Under the pieces are notes generated by a model. That model was not told the origin of the DNA. It saw only the letters and a program-made list of their open reading frames with translations, and made no database searches. Made by a program: the position numbers and the translations under genes. A stretch of DNA of 50,064 nt from Bacteroidota bacterium (GTDB lineage Bacteria; Bacteroidota; Bacteroidia; Flavobacteriales; Weeksellaceae): assembly GCA_018266955.1 (NCBI GenBank), contig JAFDZI010000048.1, positions 1 through 50,064 of the forward strand, given 5' to 3'. This document shows positions 41,385 to 50,064 of the stretch, in pieces. Positions within the stretch are counted from its first letter, which is position 1, and each line of letters begins with the position of its first letter.

Positions 41385-43985
41385 TTAGGAGTTGGGTTCT
41401 TGGGATTCTTCAAAAAGATCGCCTATGGTGCCATCTTCGTCTTCGGATGAGATGTAGTTTTGTTCAGAAGCTAATTCATCATCTTCTGTTTCCTCTTCCT
41501 CCTCTTGAGGTTCTGGAACCTCTATGTTGATGGTTTTTACTTTGTCTTTAATGAACTGATTTCCCATTGCTTTTATGCCTTTTATGGCGATAAATTCATC
41601 AATGTTGATGTATTCTGTATCTTTGGTTTTTCCGTTTTTGTCTTTAGCAAAAATAATTTCGGCCGTACAACCATCTGTAGTGCCTACAAATTCCACAAAA
41701 GATTTAGGATGATCGGAAGGCATGAAAATTTGTGGGTTGGTGGTGTTTTCCAAGACAAATCTCTTGATGAAATAAATACCTTTATCCCCATCAAAATAAA
41801 TACAGGTTATGGCTTGCTCTGGAATCCATTTTTGGAGGATGATGTATTCGTCGTCAAAACGATTGCTCAAATCGAAAGAAATAAGTTTGGCTTCGCCTTT
41901 TGGGGTGATGATTAGTATTTTGTCGTCTCCTTTAAAATTGCCTAAGAGTTCTCCTCTGCCATCGGCATTCAGTCGGCGAACAGCATTGTCGAACCAAATT
42001 TTTCTTGGGGCTAGGGTAGAGACGCCTTCTTCTTTCAAATCAATTTTTTTGATGGCGTATTTGGTCACTAGATTTCCTTTGGAATCTCTTCCTTTGATGG
42101 CTAACTCGGAGAAGTCGATATCAATTTTATTTTTTCTTATTCTGGCATTGGGTTTTAATAGGATAGAAACGGTTTCGGCTTCGCCATTGGGATTGGCAGA
42201 AAAATAGAGCATTTCTGAGCCTTTTTTATCCGATGCCAACTTATAGTCGTTGTTGCGGGTAACCCCAGTGACAAAAAAGCGTTTCATGTAGTAGGCGCCA
42301 TCTCTACCTTCACGGTAAATCATGTTGTACACGGTTCGTTTATCATTCTTTTTAAAGATGCCTACATGTTCTATGTTTTTGCCAATAAAAATTTTGGAAT
42401 CTACTTTTACCACCTTCATGGTACCATCTTTTTGGAAGGTGATAATATCGTCGATGTCCGAACAATCGAATAAGTATTCGTCTTTTTTCAGGGAAGTACC
42501 GATAAATCCTTCTTCTCGGTTGACATAGAATTTTTCGTTGGCCACAGCCACTTTTGTAGCATCGATGGTGTCGAAGATTCTTAACTCGGTTCGTCTTTCT
42601 TTTTCTTTGCCGTATTTTTTTTGAATGTTGGAATAATATTCTATAGCATAAGAAATTAGGTTGTTCAAGTGGTATTTTACTTGTTCTATTTTACCTTCAA
42701 GTGCTAGGATATTTTCTTTAAATTTATCCAAATCGAAACGAGAAATTCTTTTGATTCTTATTTCTGTCAGTCGTACAATATCTTCTTGGGTAACGGCTCT
42801 TAGTAGATGTTGTGTGTGTGGTTTTAGTCCATTGTCTATGGTTTTTATTACCTCGTCCCAAGATTTTACTTCTTCTATATCATGGTAAATTCTATTTTCA
42901 ATAAAAATTCTTTCCAAGGAGGAGAAGTGCCAGTTTTCTTGTAATTCGTGGAGTTCTATTTCCAATTCTTTTTTCAGGAGGGATACCGTGTGGTCGGTAT
43001 TCATTCTCAAGATTTCGGAAACGGATAAAAACATGGGTTTGTCCCCTACAATAACACAAGCATTGGGGGATATGGTTACTTGGCAATCGGTAAAAGCATA
43101 GAGTGCATCGATGGTTTTGTCGGGAGAAACATCGTTATGCAGGTGGATGAGAATTTCTACTTTGTCGGAGGTATTGTCCTCTATTTTTTTGATTTTGATT
43201 TTTCCTTTGTCGTTTGCCTTCAGTATAGAGTCTATGAGATCGCCAGTGGTTTTGGAGAAAGGGAGTTCGGTAATTACCAGGCTATGTTTGTCCTGTTGTG
43301 CTATTTTGGCTCTGGTTCTTATTTTTCCACCTCTTTGTCCGTCATTGTATTCGGAAACATCTATATAACCGGCGGTAAGAAAGTCTGGGTAAATTTCAAA
43401 TTTTTTCCCTTTGAGGTGTGCAATAGAAGCATTGATGAGTTCATTAAAATTATGGGGAAGTATTTTGGTAGAAAGTCCCACACCAATACCTTCAACCCCT
43501 TGGGTAAGGAGGAGAGGGAATTTTACTGGTAAATCAATGGGTTCGTTATTTCTGCCATCGTAGGATTTTGTCCATTCGGTTGTTTTGGGGTTAAAAACCA
43601 CTTCTAATGCAAAAGGAGTAAGTCTGGCTTCAATATAACGGGCAGCTGCCGCAGAATCACCTGTGAAAATATTTCCCCAGTTACCTTGGGTATCTATCAG
43701 AAGTTCTTTTTGTCCTATTTGTACCATGGCATCGGTTATGGATGCATCGCCGTGTGGGTGGTACTTCATGGTATTTCCCACAATATTGGCAACCTTGTTG
43801 TATCGTCCGTCTTCCAACTCGCGCATAGAGTGCATAATTCTTCTTTGCACAGGTTTTAACCCATCAAAAACAGAAGGTATAGCGCGATCTAGGATAACAT
43901 ACGATGCGTAATCCAAAAACCAATCTTTGTATAGTCCGGAGACTTTTTTAAGGCTTTCGCCCTCATGGTGCTGCTCTTCTATCAT
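41385..43985 (-). CDS. parC: DNA topoisomerase IV subunit A
   Basis: An 866-residue type IIA topoisomerase A subunit that unlinks daughter chromosomes with ParE. The breakage-reunion domain has SYVILDRAIPSVFDGLKPVQ, KYHPHGDASITDAMV (residues 75-87) and the catalytic Tyr117 in AAAARYIEARL. The C-terminal half contains beta-propeller-like repeats and a very acidic tail (EEEEETEDDELASEQ). The position matching Ser83 of gyrase is Ala81 with Ser82 next, a form I associate with Bacteroidota ParC; quinolone resistance should not be inferred. It follows a small membrane protein gene by 3 bases. Confidence 0.94.
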   Translation of the reverse strand: MIEEQHHEGESLKKVSGLYKDWFLDYASYVILDRAIPSVFDGLKPVQRRIMHSMRELEDGRYNKVANIVGNTMKYHPHGDASITDAMVQIGQKELLIDTQGNWGNIFTGDSAAAARYIEARLTPFALEVVFNPKTTEWTKSYDGRNNEPIDLPVKFPLLLTQGVEGIGVGLSTKILPHNFNELINASIAHLKGKKFEIYPDFLTAGYIDVSEYNDGQRGGKIRTRAKIAQQDKHSLVITELPFSKTTGDLIDSILKANDKGKIKIKKIEDNTSDKVEILIHLHNDVSPDKTIDALYAFTDCQVTISPNACVIVGDKPMFLSVSEILRMNTDHTVSLLKKELEIELHELQENWHFSSLERIFIENRIYHDIEEVKSWDEVIKTIDNGLKPHTQHLLRAVTQEDIVRLTEIRIKRISRFDLDKFKENILALEGKIEQVKYHLNNLISYAIEYYSNIQKKYGKEKERRTELRIFDTIDATKVAVANEKFYVNREEGFIGTSLKKDEYLFDCSDIDDIITFQKDGTMKVVKVDSKIFIGKNIEHVGIFKKNDKRTVYNMIYREGRDGAYYMKRFFVTGVTRNNDYKLASDKKGSEMLYFSANPNGEAETVSILLKPNARIRKNKIDIDFSELAIKGRDSKGNLVTKYAIKKIDLKEEGVSTLAPRKIWFDNAVRRLNADGRGELLGNFKGDDKILIITPKGEAKLISFDLSNRFDDEYIILQKWIPEQAITCIYFDGDKGIYFIKRFVLENTTNPQIFMPSDHPKSFVEFVGTTDGCTAEIIFAKDKNGKTKDTEYINIDEFIAIKGIKAMGNQFIKDKVKTINIEVPEPQEEEEETEDDELASEQNYISSEDEDGTIGDLFEESQEPNS

Positions 43986-43988
43986 ATA

Positions 43989-44477
43989 TTAAATTTCGTT
44001 GCTATTTTGAATTTTCATATTTTCTTTTACAATTCTGGATAGAGAATATTTCAAATCGTTTATTTCTTTTTTGGTAAGATAAGAAACATTGTACTTTAGG
44101 GTTAGTTTTTGGTGTTTCTTACTGTTGATGGTGAGGTATAAGTTTTTAAACAGTATGGCATTGACAATTTGATAATTGACTATTTTATACTTTGGAAATT
44201 CGTCATTTAAAGGTTTTTCCAATAAATAAATCAATCCTCTATTTTTTATGGTTATCGATTCACCATCGCTGTCATACTCAAATATTTGTTTTCCTCGGAG
44301 GTATAAAAAACCAATAAGAAAAACTGGGACCAGGAGCAATAGATTTTCTTCTAATCCCATAAGATTGAATTTTAATTTTTCTAATATGTATAAAGTAATG
44401 GTTAATGCCAAAATCATAAAAATGATGGTATTAAAAAAATTATACAGAGGTACTTTTTGTCGGTTACTTAATCTCAT
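43989..44477 (-). CDS. Membrane protein of unknown function within the topoisomerase IV operon
   Basis: A 162-residue protein with two hydrophobic segments near the N-terminus (about 13-30, FFNTIIFMILALTITLY; about 45-60, LLLLVPVFLIGFLYL), then a ~100-residue soluble domain rich in beta strands (QIFEYDSDGESITIKNRG, LYLTINSKKHQKLTLKYNVS). The layout resembles small bacterial PH-like-domain membrane proteins, but I cannot confirm it. It is placed between parE (33 bases upstream) and parC (3 bases downstream), so it must be on their transcript. Confidence 0.75.
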   Translation of the reverse strand: MRLSNRQKVPLYNFFNTIIFMILALTITLYILEKLKFNLMGLEENLLLLVPVFLIGFLYLRGKQIFEYDSDGESITIKNRGLIYLLEKPLNDEFPKYKIVNYQIVNAILFKNLYLTINSKKHQKLTLKYNVSYLTKKEINDLKYSLSRIVKENMKIQNSNEI

Positions 44478-44510
44478 ATCATTGTTGTGTTTGTGTTTTT
44501 ATATAATCTA

Positions 44511-46379
44511 TTAAGAAGCGGATTTGCTTTCAATATTATTGTCTTCCACCACTAGATTTTCTAGGATAAAGGTTTGTCTGTCCGGGGTATTTTTGCCCAT
44601 ATAAAATTCTAGGAGCTGATCTATGGTTTGGTCTTTGCCCAGTACCACAGGTTCCAAACGAATATCTTTGCCAATGAAATGTTTAAATTCATCTGGAGAA
44701 ATTTCTCCTAAACCTTTAAATCGGGTAATCTCTGGGTTTTTGCCCAATTCATTGAGTGCTTTTATTCTTTCGTCTTCGGAATAGCAATATCGGGTTTCTT
44801 TTTTATTTCTTACACGGAAGAGAGGTGTTTGTAAGATGTATAAATGTCCGTTTTTAATTACATCTGGGAAAAATTGCAAGAAAAAAGTGATCATCAGCAA
44901 TCGTATGTGCATTCCGTCCACATCGGCATCTGTAGCGATGATGACTTGGTTGTAGCGCAAATCTTCCAAAGACTCTTCAATATTGAGTGCGGCTTGTAGC
45001 AGATTGAACTCTTCGTTTTCGTACACTACTTTTTTGGTGAGTCCATAGCAGTTGAGCGGTTTTCCTTTAAGCGAAAAAACAGCTTGGGTTTCCACATCTC
45101 GGGACTTGGTGATGGATCCTGAAGCAGAATCTCCCTCGGTAATAAATATCTGCGACTCAGCCTTTCTTACTGCTTTTTGATCATTGTAATGTTGACGGCA
45201 ATCCCGCAGTTTTTTGTTGTGTAACGATACTTTTTTAGCTCTTTCTCTTGCTAGTTTTTGTATGCCAGAAAGCTCTTTTCTTTCTCTTTCGGAAATAAGA
45301 ATTTTTCTTTGAATGGCTTCGGCAATTTCCGGGTTTTTGTGTAGGAAATTGTCGAGTTTATTTTTTAGAAAATCTATAATGAAAGCTCTAACGGTAGGTC
45401 CATTGGGGCCAATATCATTAGAACCTAATTTGGTTTTGGTTTGAGATTCGAAAACCGGTTCTTCTACATTGATGGAAATGGCGGCAATAATGGATTTTCG
45501 AACATCCGATGCATCAAAATTTTTATTGAAAAACTCACGAATTGTTTTCACAAACGCTTCCCGAAAAGCATTCAGGTGGGTACCTCCTTGGGTAGTATTT
45601 TGACCGTTTACAAAGGAAAAATAAGTTTCGGTAAGCGATTTGTCGGAATGGGTAAGGGCAACCTCTATATCTTCATCTTTCAGGTGGATGATGGGGTAGA
45701 GGATGTCGCTTTCTAGTTCTTCTTCCAATAAGTCTTTGAGTCCGTTTTCTGAGAAAAAAGTTTCACCGTTAAAAATGATTTTCAATCCAGGATTCAGGTA
45801 GGCATAATTGCGGAGCATTCTTTCGATATACTCTTTTCTGTATTTAAAGTGAAGGAAAATTTCTCCGTCTGGCACAAAAGAAATTTCGGTTCCATTTCTA
45901 TCGGAGGTATCGGACTCCGGATGGTTTTCAACAAGCATACCTTTAGAGAACTCGGCTACTTTCATTCGTCCATCACGGAAGGATCGTACTTTAAAATAGT
46001 CCGAAAGTGCATTTACCGCTTTGGTTCCCACTCCATTGAGGCCTACAGATTTTTTGAAGGCTTTACTGTCGTATTTTCCTCCGGTATTCATTTTAGAAAC
46101 GGCATCTACCATTTTTCCTAAAGGAATTCCACGGCCAAAATCTCGAATGGTAATTTTGCCTTCGTCCGATTTTATTTCTATTCTTTTACCGGCTTTCATT
46201 CGGAACTCATCAATGGAGTTGTCCAAGATTTCTTTTAGCAAGATATAAATACCATCATCCGCTGAGGAACCGTCGCCTAATTTCCCGATGTACATCCCCG
46301 GTCTAAGGCGAATGTGTTCTTGCCAATCGAGGGTTCTGATGTTGTCTTCCGAATAATTTACCTGTTGATTTTCACTCAT
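44511..46379 (-). CDS. parE: DNA topoisomerase IV subunit B
   Basis: A 622-residue ATPase subunit. Visible are [31 protein letters not shown] (ATP-binding Glu/Asn), [27 protein letters not shown], and the TOPRIM segment [11 protein letters not shown] and [16 protein letters not shown], then [10 protein letters not shown]. The ATG at 46379 (MSENQQVN) is preferred to the TTG two codons upstream. It opens the unit parE, membrane protein, parC, rhomboid. Confidence 0.94.
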   Translation of the reverse strand: MSENQQVNYSEDNIRTLDWQEHIRLRPGMYIGKLGDGSSADDGIYILLKEILDNSIDEFRMKAGKRIEIKSDEGKITIRDFGRGIPLGKMVDAVSKMNTGGKYDSKAFKKSVGLNGVGTKAVNALSDYFKVRSFRDGRMKVAEFSKGMLVENHPESDTSDRNGTEISFVPDGEIFLHFKYRKEYIERMLRNYAYLNPGLKIIFNGETFFSENGLKDLLEEELESDILYPIIHLKDEDIEVALTHSDKSLTETYFSFVNGQNTTQGGTHLNAFREAFVKTIREFFNKNFDASDVRKSIIAAISINVEEPVFESQTKTKLGSNDIGPNGPTVRAFIIDFLKNKLDNFLHKNPEIAEAIQRKILISERERKELSGIQKLARERAKKVSLHNKKLRDCRQHYNDQKAVRKAESQIFITEGDSASGSITKSRDVETQAVFSLKGKPLNCYGLTKKVVYENEEFNLLQAALNIEESLEDLRYNQVIIATDADVDGMHIRLLMITFFLQFFPDVIKNGHLYILQTPLFRVRNKKETRYCYSEDERIKALNELGKNPEITRFKGLGEISPDEFKHFIGKDIRLEPVVLGKDQTIDQLLEFYMGKNTPDRQTFILENLVVEDNNIESKSAS

Positions 46380-46427
46380 ATACAATAAGATTGTTTTGTA
46401 AAGGGCTTTTGGATGTTACAAACCACA

Positions 46428-46435
46428 CAAATATA
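46428..46435 (-). promoter_or_regulatory. -7 box upstream of the topoisomerase IV operon
   Basis: TATATTTG on the minus strand, 48 bases before the parE ATG. No clear -33 box. Confidence 0.45.
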
Positions 46436-46488
46436 TAAAATTGAGTCGAAAAATGAAATATTTCTATAACTTTCTTCATGTGCATAAC

Positions 46489-46518
46489 AAGAAAAGGTTG
46501 CTCATTTAGAACAACCTT
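46489..46518 (-). terminator. Terminator after ychF
   Basis: On the minus strand, AAGGTTG/CAACCTT with an 11-base loop is followed by TTCTTG, about 30 bases after the ychF stop. Confidence 0.55.
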
Positions 46519-46548
46519 AACCCTATATTTTTTATTTATTATAGAAAC

Positions 46549-47640
46549 TTATACATTGAAACGGAAATGCATGATGTCTCCATCTTGTACGATGTATTCT
46601 TTACCTTCCACAGATAATTTTCCTGCTTCTTTTACTTTGGCTTCTGATCCGTAGGTCATAAAATCATTGTATTTAATTACCTCTGCTCGAATGAACCCTT
46701 TTTCAAAATCGGTATGGATAACGCCAGCTGCTTGTGGTGCTGTCCATCCTTGCCCAATAGTCCAAGCTCTTACTTCTTTTACACCAGCGGTAAAGTAGGT
46801 TTGAAGTTTCAAAAGATCGTATGCTTTACGGATTAGTCTGTTTACTCCTGGCTCTTCAAGGCCTAATTCTTCCAAGAACATTTGTCTTTCTTCAAAGGAC
46901 TCCAATTCATTAATGTCGGCTTCTATTTGAGCTGCCAATACGACTACTTCAGCTCCTTCGTTATTGGCCATTTCTTGTACTTTTGCGATCCAATCGTTTC
47001 CGTTTTTGATGGAATTTTCGTCCACATTACAAACATATAAAATAGGTTTGTTGGTTAGGAGTAAGATGTCGTCCACAATGCTTTTGGTGAAGTCATCTGT
47101 TGCAAACTCTCTTGCATTTCTTCCATCTTCAACAAATTTTTGTAGATTTTGAAGGGTTTCGTAGGTGAGAACATCTTCTTTTTTGCCAGATTTAATGAAT
47201 TTTTTAGCCTTTTCAACTGCTTTTCCAATGGTTTCTAAATCTTTCAGCTGTAGTTCGATGTCAATAATTTCTTTATCTCTCATTGGATCCACAGATCCTT
47301 CTACATGCACAATATTTCCATTATCAAAGCATCTTAATACATGGATGATGGCTTCGCATTCTCGGATATTTGCCAAGAATTGATTTCCAAGGCCTTCCCC
47401 TTTGCTGGCACCTTTTACCAATCCTGCAATATCTACAATTTCTACCACGGCAGGCAAAACTCTTTCGGGTTTTACAATTTTTTCTAATTCAAAAAGTCGT
47501 GTATCAGGTACAGAAACTGTTCCTAAATTTGGCTCAATGGTACAGAAAGGATAGTTGGCAGATTGTGCTTTGGCATTGCTCAAGCAGTTAAAAAGTGTTG
47601 ATTTCCCTACATTCGGAAGTCCTACAATTCCACATTTCAT
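46549..47640 (-). CDS. ychF: Redox-regulated ATPase YchF (Obg-family)
   Basis: A 363-residue P-loop protein of the Obg group that prefers ATP and binds ribosomes. Motifs are GLPNVGKSTLF (Walker A), VEIVDIAGLVKGASKGEGLG (G3) and CNVDEN (altered G4, explaining ATP preference in the family). A coiled-coil insertion and a C-terminal TGS domain (about 278-361, ending GDIMHFRFNV) follow. The ATG at 47640 (MKCGIVGLPN) fits the family; the open frame has a TTG three codons earlier. Confidence 0.95.
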   Translation of the reverse strand: MKCGIVGLPNVGKSTLFNCLSNAKAQSANYPFCTIEPNLGTVSVPDTRLFELEKIVKPERVLPAVVEIVDIAGLVKGASKGEGLGNQFLANIRECEAIIHVLRCFDNGNIVHVEGSVDPMRDKEIIDIELQLKDLETIGKAVEKAKKFIKSGKKEDVLTYETLQNLQKFVEDGRNAREFATDDFTKSIVDDILLLTNKPILYVCNVDENSIKNGNDWIAKVQEMANNEGAEVVVLAAQIEADINELESFEERQMFLEELGLEEPGVNRLIRKAYDLLKLQTYFTAGVKEVRAWTIGQGWTAPQAAGVIHTDFEKGFIRAEVIKYNDFMTYGSEAKVKEAGKLSVEGKEYIVQDGDIMHFRFNV

Positions 47641-47711
47641 AGTGTTCAAATATTTAATGGAGCGGAAGTTTTAATGCATAAAATTTCCATTCGATGATTT
47701 TATAAAGTTTG

Positions 47712-47719
47712 CAAAGATA
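47712..47719 (-). promoter_or_regulatory. -7 box upstream of ychF
   Basis: TATCTTTG on the minus strand, about 70 bases before the ATG. No clear -33 box. Confidence 0.4.
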
Positions 47720-47764
47720 ATGATATGAATCGTGAATTGAAAATGCCAAGACAAAAGAAAGAAA

Positions 47765-47793
47765 AAAAATCCATTGAAAACAATGGATTTTTT
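47765..47793 (-). terminator. Terminator after the 2OG-Fe(II) oxygenase
   Basis: A 12-bp stem AAAAATCCATTG/CAATGGATTTTT with loop AAAA (read on the plus strand), with T-rich tail on the minus strand. Confidence 0.82.
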
Positions 47794-47809
47794 CGAAAGT
47801 AAATAAAAA

Positions 47810-48760
47810 CTAAGGCTTTATTAAGCCTAATTCTATTAATCGTTCCCTTAGAAATTCACCGGCTGTAATGTCATCAAAGAGTTTTGGGTGGTTGTCATCG
47901 ATACAATTTTCTAATGCATTGAGCTTCATCTCACTTACCGGATGCATAAAAAACGGAATTGAATATCGAGAGGTTGTCCATAGTTCTCTTGGCGGGTTCA
48001 CAACTCTGTGGATGGTCGATTTTAGTTTATTATTCGAGTGTCGGGATAGCATATCTCCTACATTAATCATCAATTCATCGGGTGCTGCAATGGCATCAAT
48101 CCACTCTCCATCGTGGTTTTGCACTTGCAATCCTTTACCTTGTGCCCCCATTAATAAAGTAATGAGGTTAATGTCACCATGAGCTGCTGCCCTTACGGCG
48201 TCGTCTGGTTCGGAAGTAATAGGAGGGTAATGAATTGGTCTAAGGATGGAATTTCCTTCTGCGATGTAGGAATCGAAATATAATTCATTCAAACCTAAGT
48301 ACAATGCCAAAGCACGAAGCACATACTGCCCAGTTTTCTCTAACATTTTATAGGTTTCTTTACCAATTTCATTAAACTGTGGTAGTTCTGTAACGGTAAC
48401 ATTCTCAGGGTATTCAGTTTGGTATTTGGAATTCCCCTCAAGATACTGACCAAAATGCCAAAACTCTTTTAAGTCTCCTTTTTTAAATCCTTTAGCAGTT
48501 TCTTTTCCAAATCCAACATAACCTCTTTGTCCTCCAATACCTGGGATTTCATATTGTTGTTTGGTTTCTAAAGGTAAATTGAAAAACTGTTGAACCTGTT
48601 GATAAAGATTCGATACCAAATCGTCATTCAAAAAATGACCTTTTAATGCTACAAAACCTATTTCTTCGTAGGCCTTTCCGATTTCATTTACAAATTTTTG
48701 TTTGCGTTCCGGGTTGTCCGAAAGGAAATCACGCAAATCTACAGAGGGTATTTTGTTCAT
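47810..48760 (-). CDS. Isopenicillin N synthase-like 2-oxoglutarate/Fe(II) oxygenase
   Basis: A 316-residue non-haem iron oxygenase. The N-terminal DIOX_N part starts [13 protein letters not shown] and includes [15 protein letters not shown]. The double-stranded beta-helix core has [14 protein letters not shown] (His and Asp ligands), [18 protein letters not shown], then IHRVV (second His), and [11 protein letters not shown] (Arg-x-Ser for 2-oxoglutarate). Related proteins are widespread in Bacteroidota without known substrate; nothing near suggests beta-lactam synthesis. Divergent from the transaldolase gene. Confidence 0.9.
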   Translation of the reverse strand: MNKIPSVDLRDFLSDNPERKQKFVNEIGKAYEEIGFVALKGHFLNDDLVSNLYQQVQQFFNLPLETKQQYEIPGIGGQRGYVGFGKETAKGFKKGDLKEFWHFGQYLEGNSKYQTEYPENVTVTELPQFNEIGKETYKMLEKTGQYVLRALALYLGLNELYFDSYIAEGNSILRPIHYPPITSEPDDAVRAAAHGDINLITLLMGAQGKGLQVQNHDGEWIDAIAAPDELMINVGDMLSRHSNNKLKSTIHRVVNPPRELWTTSRYSIPFFMHPVSEMKLNALENCIDDNHPKLFDDITAGEFLRERLIELGLIKP

Positions 48761-48991
48761 AATGTAAAATTACACCACGAATGTAATACTATTTTTTTAA
48801 ATGTTAAATATCAAATAACAATGCCAAGAATATTGGTAAAATTTGGCTTGTTTATCAAAATCAGAAAACGATTCCTCCCTGATTTTCCTCAATTATTATT
48901 CTACATACTTTACTATTTTTTTAGCAAACATAGAACAACTTCACCCCCCAATCATATTATTAAAATCTTAAGAAAATGGTTACAAAATACT

Positions 48992-48999
48992 TATCTTTG
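48992..48999 (+). promoter_or_regulatory. -7 box upstream of the transaldolase gene
   Basis: TATCTTTG, 16 bases before the ATG at 49016. It supports that start over the longer open frame beginning at 48698. The rest of the 255-base divergent gap shows nothing clear. Confidence 0.5.
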
Positions 49000-49015
49000 C
49001 AAGAAAATAAGTTAC

Positions 49016-49669
49016 ATGAAATTTTTTATTGACACGGCTAATTTAGATCAAATTAGAGAAGCAAAAGACTTAGGTATTTTAGATGGAGTTACCACCAATC
49101 CGTCGTTGATGGCAAAGGAAGGAATTTCCGGAACCAATGCTATAATGCAACATTATAAAACCATTTGCGAAATTGTAGATGGTGATATTTCTGCTGAAGT
49201 TCTTTCTACAACTTATGAAGAAATGATTAAAGAAGGAGAGGAATTAGCATCGATACACCCGAATATTGTCGTGAAAATTCCTATGATTAAAGATGGAGTT
49301 AAGGCATTAAAATATTTTTCGGATCGTGGGATTAAAACCAATTGCACATTAATTTTTTCCGCAGGTCAAGCTCTTTTAGCGGCTAAAGCAGGGGCAACTT
49401 ATGTATCTCCATTTTTAGGAAGATTAGATGATATTTCCACAGATGGATTAATGTTAATTGAAGAAATCCGAGAAATTTTTGATAATTATGGATTTGAAAC
49501 GCAAATTTTAGCAGCATCAATTCGTCATTCAATGCATATTATTAATTGTGCAAAAATAGGAGCCGATGTTATTACTTCGCCGCTAGCTCCAATATTGAGT
49601 TTGCTAAAACATCCTTTAACCGACAATGGTTTGGCTCAATTTATTGAAGATTCCAAAAAGATGATGTAA
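49016..49669 (+). CDS. Transaldolase / fructose-6-phosphate aldolase family protein
   Basis: A 217-residue small-type transaldolase. It starts [20 protein letters not shown], followed by GVTTNPSL. The Schiff-base lysine is Lys87 in NIVVKIPM (Lys85 in E. coli FSA). Further family segments are [19 protein letters not shown] and [12 protein letters not shown], then [12 protein letters not shown]. Length is that of the FSA/TalC group. Whether it works as a transaldolase in the pentose phosphate pathway (together with rpe) or as a fructose-6-phosphate aldolase is not decided by these motifs. Its stop codon appears to be one half of a target-site duplication. Confidence 0.92.
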   Translation: MKFFIDTANLDQIREAKDLGILDGVTTNPSLMAKEGISGTNAIMQHYKTICEIVDGDISAEVLSTTYEEMIKEGEELASIHPNIVVKIPMIKDGVKALKYFSDRGIKTNCTLIFSAGQALLAAKAGATYVSPFLGRLDDISTDGLMLIEEIREIFDNYGFETQILAASIRHSMHIINCAKIGADVITSPLAPILSLLKHPLTDNGLAQFIEDSKKMM

Positions 49670-49860
49670 GAGCCTGATTAAAATTTTACCGAAATTAATT
49701 TTATAGAAGTTGAATATAAACTTTGCTACCTTTTGATGCTCTTTTGAGCCTATTTTTCACTTCTTTTTTTGATTTAGCCCGCTAAATCTGAAATGACGAG
49801 GCAAAAAATCCATCTCAAAATAGCTATAATAATTTTTAGCAATAAAATTTAAAAAGGCTC
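49670..49860. mobile_element. MITE-like element with terminal inverted repeats
   Basis: 191 bases without coding capacity. The left end is GAGCCTGATTAAAATTTTA and the right end, read inward, GAGCCTTTTTAAATTTTATT: the first 6 bases are identical and most of the next ~13 match. TAA flanks both sides (49667-49669, the transaldolase stop, and 49861-49863), as expected from a 3-base target duplication. Inside are a perfect 8-bp hairpin GATTTAGC/GCTAAATC (49771-49788) and a partial end copy GAGCCTATTTTT (49746-49757). TNA duplications and GAG ends recall IS5-group elements, which is inference. Confidence 0.65.
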
Positions 49861-49887
49861 TAAATTTTTAGGTAAAATATAATCCAT

Positions 49888-49917
49888 AATCCCGATTTTT
49901 TTTCGGGATTTTTTTTT
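49888..49917 (+). terminator. Intrinsic terminator beyond the MITE-like element
   Basis: AATCCCGA/TCGGGATT with a 7-T loop and a T run. It is probably the original terminator of the transaldolase gene, now separated from it by the insertion. The remaining bases to the end of the window (49918-50064) show no feature. Confidence 0.75.
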
Positions 49918-50064
49918 AAAAACTTTAGTTTAATGAGGATTTTTGTTAAATGAATATTTGAAATTGATGCGATTATTATTTTAAATACAAAAAAATAACC
50001 ATTGGAAATCAGCAATTAAAAAGGTTTTATCTGAAAATAAGCAGGGCAAACTCACACTTTTTCG

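Noticed and set aside
43080..43532. 150-codon open frame antisense to parC
   Set aside because: Shadow frame; the minus-strand topoisomerase is unambiguous across the region.
41385..43985. Quinolone-resistance change at the ParC position equal to gyrase Ser83
   Set aside because: HGDAS is, to my knowledge, a usual form in Bacteroidota topoisomerase IV, so Ala81 cannot be read as an acquired resistance mutation.
47810..48760. Beta-lactam biosynthesis gene (true isopenicillin N synthase)
   Set aside because: Only the general oxygenase fold and ligands are shared; no ACV synthetase or other pathway gene is near.
48698..49015. Long N-terminal extension of the transaldolase frame
   Set aside because: It overlaps the oxygenase gene and its promoter region, and the conserved protein begins [10 protein letters not shown] at 49016.
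49670..49860. Simple terminator or attenuator for the transaldolase gene
   Set aside because: The inverted repeats are 190 bases apart and flanked by a matching TAA on both sides, which fits an inserted element better; a normal terminator is present further on at 49888.

Overview
The window comes from a low-GC Gram-negative bacterium of the phylum Bacteroidota, most likely class Flavobacteriia and probably the Weeksellaceae/Chryseobacterium side. The evidence is a secreted protein with a gliding-motility-type (type IX secretion, type B) C-terminal domain, a DUF5686/carboxypeptidase-like outer-membrane protein, DUF4294, a GHL10 (DUF187) hydrolase, topoisomerase IV in its flavobacterial form, and many upstream boxes of the Bacteroidota promoter type (TTG/TTTG, 17-23 bases, TAnnTTTG). 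I see no rRNA, tRNA, CRISPR array or intact transposase.

Layout. 1-4.4 kb: a T9SS-exported lectin-like protein, tatC and a KdsD-type sugar-phosphate isomerase, all on the minus strand. 4.5-8.4 kb: recQ and an M1-type peptidase (plus). 8.4-16.7 kb: clpS with a CNNM/CorC-type transporter, rpe with an M42 peptidase, a divergent DUF4294-S1/P1 nuclease pair, a Nudix hydrolase and a lipoprotein/small-membrane-protein pair of unknown function. 16.7-23.4 kb: secreted and surface proteins (M28 peptidase with propeller and PDZ, GHL10 hydrolase, DUF5686 protein). 23.4-34.3 kb: mostly plus-strand housekeeping genes (ilvE, a double-domain peptidyl-prolyl isomerase lipoprotein, dnaG, clpP, a HAD phosphatase, map, a methyltransferase, hpd), with mnmD on the minus strand.

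34.3-35.9 kb is the accessory spot. It is a decayed restriction-modification/defence island: a frameshifted rhuM fragment, an unknown 112-residue protein, an apparently intact HNH endonuclease and only the first ~33 codons of a cytosine-5 DNA methyltransferase. The island lies between two terminators. Next to it is a tolC-hlyD efflux operon with no permease gene. 38.9-48.8 kb continues on the minus strand with umuDC, a topoisomerase IV operon (parE, membrane protein, parC, rhomboid protease), ychF and an isopenicillin-N-synthase-like oxygenase. A transaldolase-family gene (plus) closes the window.

The most notable non-coding signals are four copies of a dispersed intergenic repeat (14.9, 29.6, 32.3 and 37.1 kb), whose central stem changes in sequence but keeps its pairing, and a 191-bp MITE-like element whose apparent TAA target duplication is the stop codon of the transaldolase gene. 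DnaG and RecQ both lack all four residues that bind structural zinc in their well-studied homologues. All functional calls rest on reading motifs by eye; no search was run.
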